Position numbers and translations under genes: made by a program
Shown here: in pieces, positions 44,466-54,800 of the stretch
Position numbering within the stretch: position 1 is the first letter of the stretch
Layout: each line of letters starts with the position of its first letter
The notes under the pieces: model-generated
Database searches by the model: none
What the model saw: the letters and a program-made list of their open reading frames with translations, nothing else
What the model was told of the DNA's origin: nothing
DNA from: Valencia hispanica
Lineage: Eukaryota; Chordata; Actinopteri; Cyprinodontiformes; Valenciidae
Reading direction: 5' to 3'
Assembly: GCA_963556495.2 (NCBI GenBank)
Contig: OY747721.1
Span: 32,162,349 to 32,226,348 of the forward strand
DNA length: 64,000 nucleotides

Positions 44466-47400
44466 CTGCGGGGTAAGGGGAGAAAACAGACTGATTCAGA
44501 CTCGCCCCAAGAACATTTTTATCTGTGTAAATATTTGCATCATATCTCTTGGTCGCGTCATGCTCACATTCAGCCAAGATATTTCGTTTTGGGGCTGGCT
44601 CCACGATGGGTGGCGGCTCGGAGGCGTTGATGAAGGTGTGGCTGATGGTGCTGACAACAATCCCGTACTCCTCAAATTCGGCCCTGAGGCAGTCGAAGAA
44701 GGCCTGCGCCGCATGCTTGGAGGCCGCATCTGTCAGCGGACGCAGCACATGTAACAACACAAGCTTGTCTGCGGAGTCTCATTCCATGCATTACACACAG
44801 CATTCTTTGTGTAATCGTTTTCGGCCTTATCGGTGGCAGCCGTCAGCTCTAGCACTCTAGTTCCTAGGTACACAGTAACTAAATGCTACGAATGAGGAAG
44901 TAACTACATTTAAAATCTAATCTACTCAGTATGAGGAAAAACCTGGAGATTTTTTTTTTTTGTTGGTGTGGGGGGTTGGGAGGTGAACAAATAGAACAAA
45001 ATAAACAGTTGTTGAAGAAAAGATTATGTTTTGTCACCCCCCTGCTGTATTCAGATTTGCCTAAACCAATGAAAAGAGGCCAAATACAGACCAGAGAGTG
45101 TCTTTGACTGCAGGAAGTAATGAAAGGTCCTGGCCCTCATTACCTTTTTCAAGTATTCTCAGCAGAATGTGTAATGTAACAATTAGCCTACATTGTTTCC
45201 CCGCCTGAGGGAAAGATGGAAATAAAACCAACAACTTTTTACTAGCGTCAGAGTTGTCACAGTATAGAGGCAGTGGAACAGACTGAGAGTGAACTCCACA
45301 CGGTCTGCAGAGGACTCTGAAAACCCGAACCGGAGGAGCGAATGTAAATCTTTTGGGAACCTTGAGTAAAGAACTGTTTTTTTATGTATTTTTTTTATTT
45401 TATTTTTTATTTTATAGGTTTTACACAAAATTGTTGGGAAACAGTATAAGTAGTAATTGTGTTTGTATTGGTAGTGGTGGTTTAAAAGTGCTAAATTGTA
45501 TCAAACTTTCCCGTTCTGCTCTTTCTAGAAAACCACAATCTAATAAGATCGTGTTAGAGGGTTAATTAATCAAACTACCTGCTCAGGTAGAGCCTGCAGT
45601 CATCTTCTTAACCGCATTACTACTTGTAGCTAGCTAACTTGTTGTTGTTTTTTAAACAGTGTTGTCTTAATAACAGCCTGATAACAAAGATTGTTTATTA
45701 TTTTCATGAACAGGAATTTTTTCCAAATTCCAAATCCAACTTTACTGAAATATCCAGAATGCTCCGTAACATTTTGTACTTTAATTGATCATCAACATCA
45801 GATACGTAGGTATCCATGCATCCATCTTTCGGTATATCTACTTATCCTTCCAGAGTTGGAGGGGCTGGTGCCTATCTCCAGCTGTTATTGGGCGAGAAGC
45901 AGGGTACACCCTGGATAGTTGAAGAAAGCTGGAGTACCCAGAGAGAACTTACACAAGCAAGGGGATAACAAGCACACTCCATGCAAAAATACCCCACAAA
46001 GGGATTTGAACCAATGACCTTCCAGTAACAAAGGAACAGTGCTAAAAACTGTGCCACTGTGTAACGCACAGGTACCCATTAGGTACAAATATACAATGTA
46101 GAGTCGTGGCGCAAAATGTTAGAAGCGACACAAAAGCTATTTGTTTGTTTTTTTTACTTCTATTTTCATGTTTCTGGTTTACTGAAGAACAATTAAAAAT
46201 GATTCATCCGTTTCAATTAGTTATTAGCAAATGCATCAAATTTATGTCAAGTGTGATATTGGCATTCACACAGCTTGTTTTTTAGAACTTCGGGGAACAT
46301 TGTGTATCAACTTCTTGGAAAAACCTAGAATTATATTTGACCCATTGTCATCTTATTAGTACTTTGAGATGATCGGTTTGTTGGCCTCTTTTTATTCACC
46401 TGCATTTTGAGAACCAACCACAGGTTGTCAATATGATTCATATATGGGAAGATGTGGAGGACATTTTGTTTCCACTCTTTACTCATTCCAGTATTCTTTA
46501 GCAGAGTTATGAGTAATCCCACTCCCCTGGATAAGAAGTAATATCAGGATACTTTACTGTTCCAAAGGAATTCTTCTTTATTCTCTTTAAAACCCCATTT
46601 TGGATGCATCTAAACCCATCTGCAACTAGGTATTAGCAAGATATGCAATGGTGGTAAAATGACTTTGTAGTGCACTTCTAACAAGGCACTTGATGGATGT
46701 CATTCCTGAAACATTTTTTACCTCAACTGAACCTCAAACCTTCATGTTCTGCATGACCCGGGTGAGCTCTATCAATTGTAATATTGTTAGGTGGAATTTC
46801 CATACTCAAGGGAAATGTATTGGGCTGTTATATGATAGAAAAATATTACAAATAAAAATCTGAAAAGTGTGAGGTGCATTTGTATTTAGAACTCTTGAGT
46901 GAAAAAAGACTGTGTGAGTTGGCCTCTATAACTTTTGCATATCCAATAACTGATTTTATTTTTGATTTTATTTTTTATTTTTTGCATTGTTGTCTGAGCA
47001 TGATGGCACAGCTATTGGGTGGAGATTTTTCATGTATTGCCACAGACACTCCCAAAGTAAGATCCCACCTTGAAATGATGCTGAAACCACCATGTTCCAA
47101 TGTGTGGATGGTGCGTTCAGGGTAATGCACACTGTTAGTTTCATTCCACAAATAGCATTTTGCATGTATTCCAAAAAGGTAAATTTTGGTCTCATCTAAC
47201 CTGAGTGAAATTTCTCACAACGTTTGTGTCATAGCCACAACATCTGGCCTCAGATGTGAACTCGGACTTATTTCATTGTGTGTCTGGAGCGTAAACCTTT
47301 AGCTGGCAACTTACATGAGCTTCTGAATGGGATTGCCAGTCTGCCCTGGATGCTGTTGACCAGTATAATGTGTCCCGATCTTCTCGACATCATCCCCGGA

Positions 47401-50400
47401 AGAACACCTGCCACAATTTATCGTTTAGGTAAAGTCATTCTACAGACCAGAGTAAAAACTGATTAAATCTAACTCGAAGCTGATTAGTTACAACATCCCG
47501 CCCACCTTTGGCGAGAGTGCTCGGACCAAAATAGTTGATGTCCATGATTTTTCTGTCCAGTTCCAGGGAGACACTCTGAACGGGGGCTTTCAGCTTCATG
47601 CTGCTGTTGCAGATCAGCACATCCACATAGCCATAGCCATCCATGACCTCAGCCACCACATCTTCCATGCTGTCCATATCACTGAAATCCAGGATCACCA
47701 GCTTTGGGGCGAATGTCTAAATTAAAACAAGTTCTATTTTGTTATGTGGATAATGGATTGTAAGTCTACAAACATAAAATGCTGGATATTTAATTTTTTT
47801 AAAGTCTTCTAAAAACATGTTGAAGTAGTAATAGATGAATCAAATGTTTCGGCATTAAATGATTTATTCCAATCCTGCAGGAACATGAAATAAGGAAACA
47901 AGCCTTGCACAGAAGGACAGGAAAGGATAACCAAGCTATCAATAAAGAAAACATCTTTCATAGTAAACAAATACTGATTTGCTTTGTGTCCCCGCACAGC
48001 TATCTAAACTTGCTCTCGCCATAGGCTCCACGGCTCTGGTGTATGTGAGCGAAGACACATGAGGACAGCGTGCTGTCAGACAGGATATCCTTCCATTGTG
48101 CTGAGCAGAGGAAGTGTTTATCTGGGAGGTGGTGACAGAGCGGCTTTCTGATCAAAACAAGAGCAGATTCCAACATTCATGGACCGCTCATGTCACTGTC
48201 ACAAACCTTACAAAAGCCAGTAGCAGACTGGTGTCTGTTACAGGCTGCAAAATATTAAGGTATAGGAGTTTAACTTCCAGCAGAACATTGACCCAAAACA
48301 TACAGGTCAAACAATACCTATGGGTTTGAACAACCCACATAAAGCCCAAACCTAAATTTAAATGAAAATTTGTGGGAAGACTTGAAGAACAATGTCTCAT
48401 TTTCCTTCTGGTTTACAATTATGTTTTACTTTGCGGTGGTTCGTCACATAAAATCTTCATGGTTGGAAATTCTATTCCATTTATGCATCCACCCTATTGT
48501 CTAGAACAACAAAAAACCCCAGGTAAGGATTTGAACCAAGGGTTTACTTGTTGCAAGGCAACAGGGCTCCGAACTGAGCTACCGTGCAGTCTTCAGTGTA
48601 ATTTAAAAATATTCTATGAATCCCAAAGGAATATTAAATGTTATTGTAACTCTTATTTTATAAAAGCATCAAAAATGTGAGGAAGTTATGAGGAATTTAT
48701 GGATAATTTGACAAAGGACTGTACATGATATTGCACTGCTTTAGTAAATTAATTTTTAACCAACCCTGTAGTTAGCCAAACCAATGGTGGATGTTGCATA
48801 TTGGTAGTTTGTTCAAGAGCAGCTGACAGAGTTTAATATTTTATTTGGTGCTCATGCTGCCCTGAGTAACTGCCCATAGGGCCAACATCTACAGCCGCCA
48901 CTGAGCCAAACAATCGACCGAGCACCATTAAAAAGAAGTAGGATTAGTCTGATGAACCTAAATTGACACACTTTCTGACATGTACCATTGATCCTTGTTT
49001 CATTTCCTCACCTCTCTCGGGTCAGAGTAAGTAATCAGAGAGTCATACAGAGATTCCAGCTTGTCCCAAGTAGTTCCACACAGGATGAGTCTGGCACCAG
49101 CCTTATGAAAAAGATGGGCACATTCTGAAGAAGACAACAAAAGCATGCTAAATGACTATTTTATATTTTGAAAAAATATGAAAACAATAGCAAAGTTCAT
49201 TTCCAACGAGAAATACATCTACCGGAACATCTAAAGCCCAGAAATAAAACAAATCTCTCTTTTGACCCTGAAATTAAAGCAAACAAACATTCTCTTTCAA
49301 AATGCCATTATAGCAAATTGCTTAAAAATTGTAATATGGATTTTTGTGTTAATCAATGTATACATCTTTGATTTCAAAAAATTATTTTGTCAATCAAAGT
49401 TTAGCATAAGAATATCCATCCATTGTCTATATGATATTTTTTAGAACGCCCATGAATGGGATTCCAGCTTACCCCACAGCTTTTGGACTGTGGGGGAAGG
49501 CTCGAGTACCCTAAGAGAACCTATGCATGCATGGGGAGAACATGGAAATTACAGAAGAAAGACGCAAGGTCGGAATACAAACGGTAGAACTGTCGCCTTG
49601 CAGAAAAAAAGATCCCAAGTGCTCCGCCGTACAGCCCTTAGCACAAAACTACCCTGAAAAAAATGTGTCCTGTTATCTGGCCCACAAAAGGATATTTTGG
49701 TACACATGCAGGCCAGCTCTGGGTATGCAAGCAATTCGCTTTCCAAGGAGCAGGCACATCTAAAATGGGAGCAGGAGGGACTAAGTGGAGGTCTTGGAGT
49801 GGAAAGAAATTGTTATCGGGAAAGTGCCAAAACAGTGACTGAAGGTCACCACACCAAAGACTAAGGATTCCTTGCAATGGACATTTCAGGAGACATAAAG
49901 ACGGGTGGTTAGGTCTTGCAACTGCCAACCATGTGAGGTTTAAGGGTGTCACATTGACCCAGTGTTGAAAACTACAACTACACTTCCTCTCATTCCAAAT
50001 GAGTTGTAAAGAGTTCACTTTACATTCTGGGCAACCAAACAGCTTCACACAAACCCCCATGCAATTGCTATCAAACCGTTTTGATGTATGGCCCAATGCT
50101 GCAGCCTGACAACACCTTTACTCCATTCATAATGCCATCACTAAATATGCGGTGTCCTTTCTCTGATAACAATTCTTTAAATCTGGATTTATGTGACAGT
50201 TCGTTAGAACTGGCAGAGATACATTTTCATAGGAATCAAGCAAGGTCAAATGTTCTGAACAGTACCAGCTCCTGCTCCTGAAACAGCATCAGTGATCACC
50301 ACGACTTTGTTGCGCACTAAGGTCTTGGACATGAACTGCATGACCTCATTGTAGATGTAGTAGACTCCGGCTGCAACGACTATCAGCAGGGGCAACACCA

Positions 50401-50419
50401 TCACCGAGGGGAGGCCCAT
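44257..50419 (-). CDS. dhrs7c: Dehydrogenase/reductase SDR family member 7C, six coding exons
   Basis: Spliced coding parts: 50419-50266, 49124-49012, 47716-47506, 47407-47315, 44729-44568, 44465-44257. They sum to 942 nt, or 313 residues (the mammalian protein has about 312), with GT/AG at all five introns and a continuous frame. Residues 5-22 form an N-terminal hydrophobic membrane anchor. The Rossmann motif reads TDAVSGAG (residues 43-50), with Asp in place of the usual first Gly, as in mammalian DHRS7C. The active site has S178 (NSIQG) and Y191-A-A-S-K195, with the standard 13-residue Ser-Tyr spacing. In mammals DHRS7C (SRP-35) sits in the sarcoplasmic reticulum of heart and skeletal muscle, can oxidise all-trans-retinol with NAD and affects calcium handling. 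A role in fish muscle is inference. The symbol may need an a/b paralogue suffix. Confidence 0.95.
44568..44729 (-). CDS. dhrs7c: dhrs7c coding exon 5 (catalytic Tyr/Lys)
   Basis: 162 nt with acceptor GACAG and donor T|GTGAGC. Carries YAASKHAAQAFFDCLRAE and VSTISHTFINASEPPP, followed by a Pro-rich stretch near residues 228-238 that is longer than I recall in mammals. Intron 5 is only 102 bp. Reading through it instead of splicing breaks the alignment, which supports the donor chosen. Confidence 0.93.
45808..46072 (-). mobile_element. tRNA-derived SINE, most complete copy
   Basis: Read on the minus strand, the head has an A-box-like GTGGCACAGTTTTTAGC (46050-46066) and a B box GGTTCAAATCC (46002-46012), separated as in a tRNA promoter. 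The body follows with the antisense of CCAGAGAGAACTTACACAAG, CAGGGTACACCCTGGATAG and GGTGCCTATCTCCAGCTGTT. The 3' end reads GGATAAGTAGATATACCGAA, then AGATGGATG. The body is shortened relative to other copies. Confidence 0.8.
46310..46525 (-). mobile_element. Tc1-like transposase fragment, decayed
   Basis: The minus-strand frame reads NHIDNLWLVLKMQVNKKRPT, matching the NPIENLW...LK region. The catalytic Glu position is Asp here. Confidence 0.65.
46850..47225 (-). mobile_element. Tc1-like fragment with one terminal region
   Basis: ATAAAAATCTGAAAAGTGTG and GTGCATTTGTATTTAGAACT are terminal-repeat sequence, followed by antisense transposase (GAAATGATGCTGAAACCACC, ATTTTGGTCTCATCTAACCT). The middle is deleted. 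Confidence 0.75.
47315..47407 (-). CDS. dhrs7c: dhrs7c coding exon 4
   Basis: 93 nt, acceptor GGCAG|GT and donor T|GTAAGT. Encodes GVLPGMMSRRSGHIILVNSI and QGRLAIPFRSS, the strand carrying active-site Ser178. Too short to appear as a separate long ORF; found from the splice sites and the SDR pattern. Confidence 0.93.
47506..47716 (-). CDS. dhrs7c: dhrs7c coding exon 3
   Basis: 211 nt after acceptor AATTTAG, donor AAAG|GTGGGC. Encodes TFAPKLVILDFSDMDSMEDV, then GYGYVDVLICNSSM (position of the SDR NNAG motif, here CNSS) and LDRKIMDINYFGPSTLAK. Intron 3 on its 3' side is only 98 bp. Confidence 0.95.
48230..48480 (+). mobile_element. Tc1-like 3' fragment, decayed
   Basis: CCAGCAGAACATTGACCCAA and CATACAGGTCAAACA correspond to the second catalytic Asp region (QQ.DPKHT). 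The end region CATAAAATCTTCATGG resembles the terminal repeat of the family seen at 13419. Confidence 0.7.
48508..48598 (-). mobile_element. SINE head with clear tRNA-like promoter boxes
   Basis: The minus strand shows A box TAGCTCAGTTCGG (48569-48581) and B box GGTTCAAATCC (48528-48538). Only the head is preserved. It does not fold as a full tRNA gene that I can support, so I call it SINE-derived. Confidence 0.65.
49012..49124 (-). CDS. dhrs7c: dhrs7c coding exon 2
   Basis: 113 nt, acceptor CTTCAG and donor GAG|GTGAGG. Encodes ECAHLFHKAGARLILCGTTW and DKLESLYDSLITYSDPRE, the second strand of the Rossmann fold that contacts the cofactor ribose. Confidence 0.94.
49125..50265 (-). other. dhrs7c intron 1
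   Basis: Holds a SINE fragment (49410-49630). 49640-50240 is non-repetitive with no exon recognised. Confidence 0.8.
49410..49630 (-). mobile_element. tRNA-derived SINE, diverged
   Basis: The GGATGGAT-type tail (complement at 49417-49424), the body (TTTGGACTGTGGGGGAAGGC, GCATGCATGGGGAGAACATG) and remains of the head near 49600 (CGCCTTGCAG) follow the family order. The promoter boxes are degraded. Confidence 0.65.
50266..50419 (-). CDS. dhrs7c: dhrs7c coding exon 1
   Basis: 154 nt from ATG to donor CTG|GTACTG. Encodes the membrane anchor (VMVLPLLIVVAAGVYYIY) and VRNKVVVITDAVSGAGA. I chose this Met because a good 3' splice site (TATGCTTTGCAG|ATC) ends three bases before it, and mammalian proteins start at the same place. 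The open frame upstream is intronic or untranslated. An upstream noncoding exon is therefore expected. Confidence 0.92.
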
Positions 50420-51599
50420 GATCTGCAAAGCATAAAAAAGAGGGGTCAGTGAGAGATGAGACACCAGTATGTTGGTAGACACAAACACATTGTCAGTTAC
50501 CAACACACAAAGCAAGTCTGAATTCAACTGCAACTAGATCAATTCAATCATTAAAGTTTGTTGTTTAACCGGAGCTTCATGAGCCCTTTTCAGACAGAGA
50601 TGGCACGATGACTCAGTAATAAAGACTCTTTGTTTGCTGTTGTACCTTACCTTTGAGTCGTCATGCATTGCATCAAATCAGCGGACCTTTTAAATGTGAT
50701 TCAGCTGTTGTGCAACCCCCTTACTTTCGGTGTCTTGATCAACTTAGTCTGACACACTGCCTTGAGCTAAACTGGACTCCAGTGCTGTAAATAACTTACC
50801 TGTGTCTAATTTGTTCATCAAAATCCATGTGTTTAGGAAGACCTAAAGCTCTTTGCCACATTGTTTGACACTGGCCGCAGTAACTAGAGGTGCTTCCCTT
50901 CTCATCTGCTTCAAGTGCACTGGTGAAACTTGGATTCCTGTTTCCTCCTACCTCAGTCTCCCTTTGCATCTCTGCTGAGTGACTTCCTATACTTATGGCT
51001 TCTACCTGCTAACATTCTTTTGAGTAATCACCTGAAACTGACATCAATATAAGAAACCTTTGCTGGTCTTGTGCAGAGTGTAGACCTCCCCGTCATTAAT
51101 CATCTGGTGGGCTGCTTCTAGTGATTGATCTCCCTGGGTAACTATTGTGCACGTAGTTTAGATACTATGATCAAATTCCCAGTTCAGTCTCTACTTAAAC
51201 ATTGTTAGACATTGTTCTTTTTGCGTAAGAATAAAAATATATTTTACTTTCCTTCAGTGGGGCAGTCATTCAAAGATTCCACAATAAAATCCTTAATCTC
51301 TTGTATCTGGTTGTTATGGGTTTTATCTGTTAGAGCCCAGTAAAAAGTGTGTTTTTCTATTTAAAAGGGCAACATGATCAAAGGCTGTCAGCATCTAACA
51401 TCTCTTTTTGCAAATTTATAGTTGTAATGCTGGTTCAAAAGTGCCTGTTAATTTGACACTAAGTCAACAGGCTCAGTATTAACGAGAAATATGAAACTGT
51501 CTTGTTTTGCGCAGTATTTCCTGTTTTTTTTCGGGATTTATACGTTGATTTGAGGGAAAACAGTCACTGGCGCTATCATTACGTTGTACATACAGGAAC
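50420..51599. other. 5' side of dhrs7c, noncoding
   Basis: Directly upstream of the first coding exon, preceded by a splice acceptor. No other recognised content. Presumably the intron separating a 5' noncoding exon. Confidence 0.5.
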
Positions 51600-51934
51600 T
51601 TGTAAAAGTATGTACACCCTTTGACCTTTTCCACATCTGAGCTAGATTTCTTCCGACCTTCTTGCAGCAATGGTTTTCTCTTTGTCACTCTTTCATAAAA
51701 ACCTCCTGGCTGCTTCTCTGATTAAGCCTCACTTCTTGACTTGACTTTCTATTTTCAGGATCAAACAATGCTCTGTGATATGTTGAAAGCTTGTTTTTAT
51801 AACCTAAACCTGCTTTACCATTCTCCCCACTTTTCCCTGACCTGTCTGCTGTCTTCCTCATTCATCAGGAAGCTGTTTGTTCACTGATGTTCTCTAACAA
51901 ACCTTTGAGGACATAACTGTTTTGTTGCCCTTAG

Positions 51935-51954
51935 GTGTGTGTGTGTGTGTGTGT

Positions 51955-52010
<56 letters not shown>
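51935..52010. repeat. (GT)n microsatellite
   Basis: About 76 bp with a single G interruption at 51956-51957. Confidence 0.95.
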
Positions 52011-52014
<4 letters not shown>

Positions 52015-52033
52015 GCATGTACATGGTTGTTTG

Positions 52034-52170
52034 TCCTGTGTGTCCCTATGTTGCCCTGCAATGGACCGATGACCTGTCCAGGAGTATACCCTGCCTTTTG
52101 CCCGATGACTGTGTGAGAGAATTGCAACCCTGCAGAGGATAGATGGGTATAGATAATGAATGGATGGATG
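52034..52170 (+). mobile_element. tRNA-derived SINE, 3' half with tail
   Basis: GCCCTGCAATGGACCGATGA, CCTGTCCAGGAGTATACCCT and a 3' end GATAATGAATGGATGGATG. Its last 30 bases resemble the Rex3 3' end at 10050-10080. Confidence 0.7.
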
Positions 52171-52258
52171 ATTGTTTTCCCTCCACTTCACAGTTATGCA
52201 CTATTTTGTTAGTTAAGTTTGTGGTTGGACATCATGTGAAAAAATTAATACCCTTTCA

Positions 52259-53984
52259 AGAGACTATGCTACTTTTGCTTACAAAGTAACCTTACTTCTG
52301 ATATACCCACAATAAGCAAATTGGCAAAACTGAGGCTATGAAACACATCATGTGTGTCTGTTCAGGGCTATAGAGGGTAGAATATTTAGGTCATCTCCCA
52401 GTTTGGGAACTGACACATTTGCATTTCAAAACAGTTGTTGGACAGTTCAGGAAGCTGAAGATGACGTCGTCATGACAAGATATACAACTCTACTGTTGGC
52501 ATTGAAAAAGCTTGCCTTTCAAACCTTCACTATGACAGCATTTATTTTTCAAACACTGGTTAACATGCAGTAGATTGATATGTTTGGTTTTCCTATATGT
52601 GTTCTTGACTAAATTTGTACCAAATGTGTTCAGCTTCCTTCAGTGAGGGTTTGTATGTGAACTGTATTTGGCGAACACACTTCCGATGTAAAATTAGGTG
52701 AACAGCTAAATATATTCTGGCCATGGAGACTCTGCAGACTGTCATCTTTGGAACATTGTCATAGGACACCCTAATGGCAGCAACCAGAGAGGCTCACATT
52801 TGAAGGCAATGTCCAACCTTTCCTGTCCTAACTAACAAGTGGAAGCACCTTAAGATAAAGGTTAATCCATACTGAAAGCTCATGATCACTGTAGCGATCC
52901 AGTTCCCTTCTTAGCTCCCTGTTTGGGCTAACACATGATTAAGGTTAGTCGGCTTGTGCGTGCACCACTATAGCAACTGGACAACAGACGCAAACACCTG
53001 TAATCTGTGTTATTATTGGTTCACTTACAGCATGGACAGGGAGCTAATCCTTCAGCAGGACTGGCTGGCTGTTGTTCTTTAATGGATTCAGTTGGGTAAT
53101 GGAGGCCCTTCTCTGCCCCCTTGGCCACTCACCCGGCGCCGCTTCTCTGTGTGTCTGATTATGCGCTCTCCACTGGAACCCCCCCCCCCCCACACACACA
53201 CACTGCTTATAATAGCCTCCACTTGAGTCAGGCGTTAATACACACATATGCAGTGGACAGTGTCTGAAGCATGCTCAGTTGGTGCCATCTTGAAGAGACG
53301 AACCACAAGTTTGAATGTCAGCTCCACTCTTTGCTTCAGGGCATTATGAGGCTGGTTAAGAAATATTATCTCTGGGTTCGACACAGTAGGACATAAACAT
53401 GCTGTACATAAAGTCATCCAATCCTCCTGCCGTCTAAATGTACATGTTTGTATTAAATCCTTAAATTCTAGTAAATAATGACACAATGCTTTAAGTATTT
53501 TTATTTAAAATAACTTGATCAATGAATCACTTTTCATATTTTTTCTCATTGGTCAATTTGTTTCAGGTTGTTAATTATAGCAAATCATTAAAATGTGGTT
53601 ATGGGCTCACTCCATTATAACAGTTTGTGTTCAAAGACTTCATTGATGATGGTAAAGATCCTGGCACACTTCAAATTTTGATGAAACACTATAAAAAAAG
53701 AAAACCTGAATAATACAGGAACAGCAGCTTGGTTCTGAAATATCACAGTAGTAATTAGACACATACATTACATACACAGCAGAAATCCGATATTAATATA
53801 AACTGTTCTAACAGACACATTACTGTTTTTTCAGTTATTGACTTGAATGTGTTTATTTGTACAGGGACAAGTATTGAGTATTAACAAAAACCACACACTT
53901 TAACATCAATAGGCAACACTAATTTCCAATGTTTGTACCTAGCTGGGCTTTTGGTTGCATAAAACAACAGGGAAGTAGACCAGT
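52259..53984. other. Intergenic DNA between dhrs7c and mprip
   Basis: No exon recognised. A C-run followed by (AC)n lies at 53179-53203. Confidence 0.45.
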
Positions 53985-54135
53985 GGCAGCATCATCTCAT
54001 GGGAATGTCTTGTAGGACAGACTAGCGCACTTTAGGAAATAGATGGCATCAAGAGGAAAGAACATGATATGGAAATATTGGAGCAGCCAGAAGGTTAAAG
54101 TTGAGGCACAAACAAGTTTTCAAAATAAGCCTGAG
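53985..54135 (+). mobile_element. Possible fragment of a third Tc1-like family
   Basis: GATGGCATCAAGAGGAAAGA and ATGATATGGAAATATTGGAG resemble the middle of another fish Tc1 transposase gene. Short and decayed. Confidence 0.4.
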
Positions 54136-54579
54136 TATACAGCCAGATTAGTTATGCCATTAAGTGGTAATCACACAGCAGGGTCAGAGGAGGCTGAGAT
54201 GCTTAGTGTCCAGAGGGCACCAAATTCCTGCCAAATCAGTAGATACAGAGCTCCAAACTTCATTTGATCCTCAGATTAGCTCAGGAACAGTGCATAGAAA
54301 GCTTTGTGGAATCGGGTTTCCATAGCAGAGCAGCTGCATTCAAGCCTTACATCACCAAGTACTTCGCAGTGTTGAATAAAGCGGTGAAAAGCATGGTGCT
54401 GCACAATATACAGCGTTGCTGACCGTAGTATTTCCTGTGTTTAATTTTGTTCATTATTGTTACGTCCAGTGTTGATGTGTGCCCTGTATCGGTTCAAAAT
54501 GACTAAGTAATAAGCTACCAGATAGGCTATGATGAAAAGGGGAGGTAAACTTTCTTTTATTGAAATTTTAATCAACCGG

Positions 54580-54800
54580 ACTACTACATCATGTTCCCAG
54601 CTTTGCGGGAAAAGTTTGGGGACGACCACTTCCTGTCCTGCCCAACATCAGTGCCTGACCTCAAAAATCTGATTCTAAAGGAAAGGTCAAAAAGGTCCAT
54701 AAACACACTCCTAAACCTTTTGGAAAGTGTAGAAGAGTTGAAGCTGTTACAGCTGCAAAAGGTGGGCCAACATTGCATTCAATATTATCGTTACCTCCTC
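54580..54800 (+). mobile_element. Tc1/mariner transposase C-terminal fragment
   Basis: The frame 54591-54815 reads TSVPDLKNLILKERSKRSIN, then TLLNLLESVEELKLLQLQKV, matching the C-terminal part of a fish Tc1-like transposase that normally ends in a KGGPTQY-like motif. A small deletion breaks the SLPRRVE motif. Confidence 0.7.

Larger units (their letters stand above)
44730..47314 (-). other. dhrs7c intron 4 with inserted mobile elements
   Basis: The largest intron in the gene. It holds a SINE (45808-46072) and two Tc1 fragments (46310-46525 and 46850-47225). The remainder is AT-rich with no other exon. Confidence 0.85.
47717..49011 (-). other. dhrs7c intron 2
   Basis: Contains the Tc1 end fragment and the SINE head listed separately. 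Otherwise AT-rich, no further exon. Confidence 0.8.
51600..52258 (-). mobile_element. Tc1-like remnant carrying a (GT)n array and a SINE fragment
   Basis: 51600-51920 is antisense transposase plus 5' region (CATACAGGAACTTGTAAAAG, GATTAAGCCTCACTTCTTGA, GCTGTTTGTTCACTGATGTT). A terminal-repeat-like end returns at 52170-52258 (CCCTCCACTTCACAGTTATG). Between them sit (GT)n and a SINE tail, so the element is interrupted. Confidence 0.7.

Noticed and set aside
44365..44860. Plus-strand ORFs over dhrs7c exons 5-6
   Set aside because: Antisense shadows of real coding exons.
48508..48598. tRNA gene on the minus strand
   Set aside because: A and B boxes are present, but I could not find a complete acceptor stem and anticodon arm, and the same head occurs in SINE copies nearby.
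50420..50533. N-terminal extension of dhrs7c from the Met at 50533
   Set aside because: A splice acceptor lies directly before the ATG at 50419 and the extension has no counterpart in the family.
51894..52191. Thr-His and Cys-Val repeat proteins
   Set aside because: Products of the (GT)n array.
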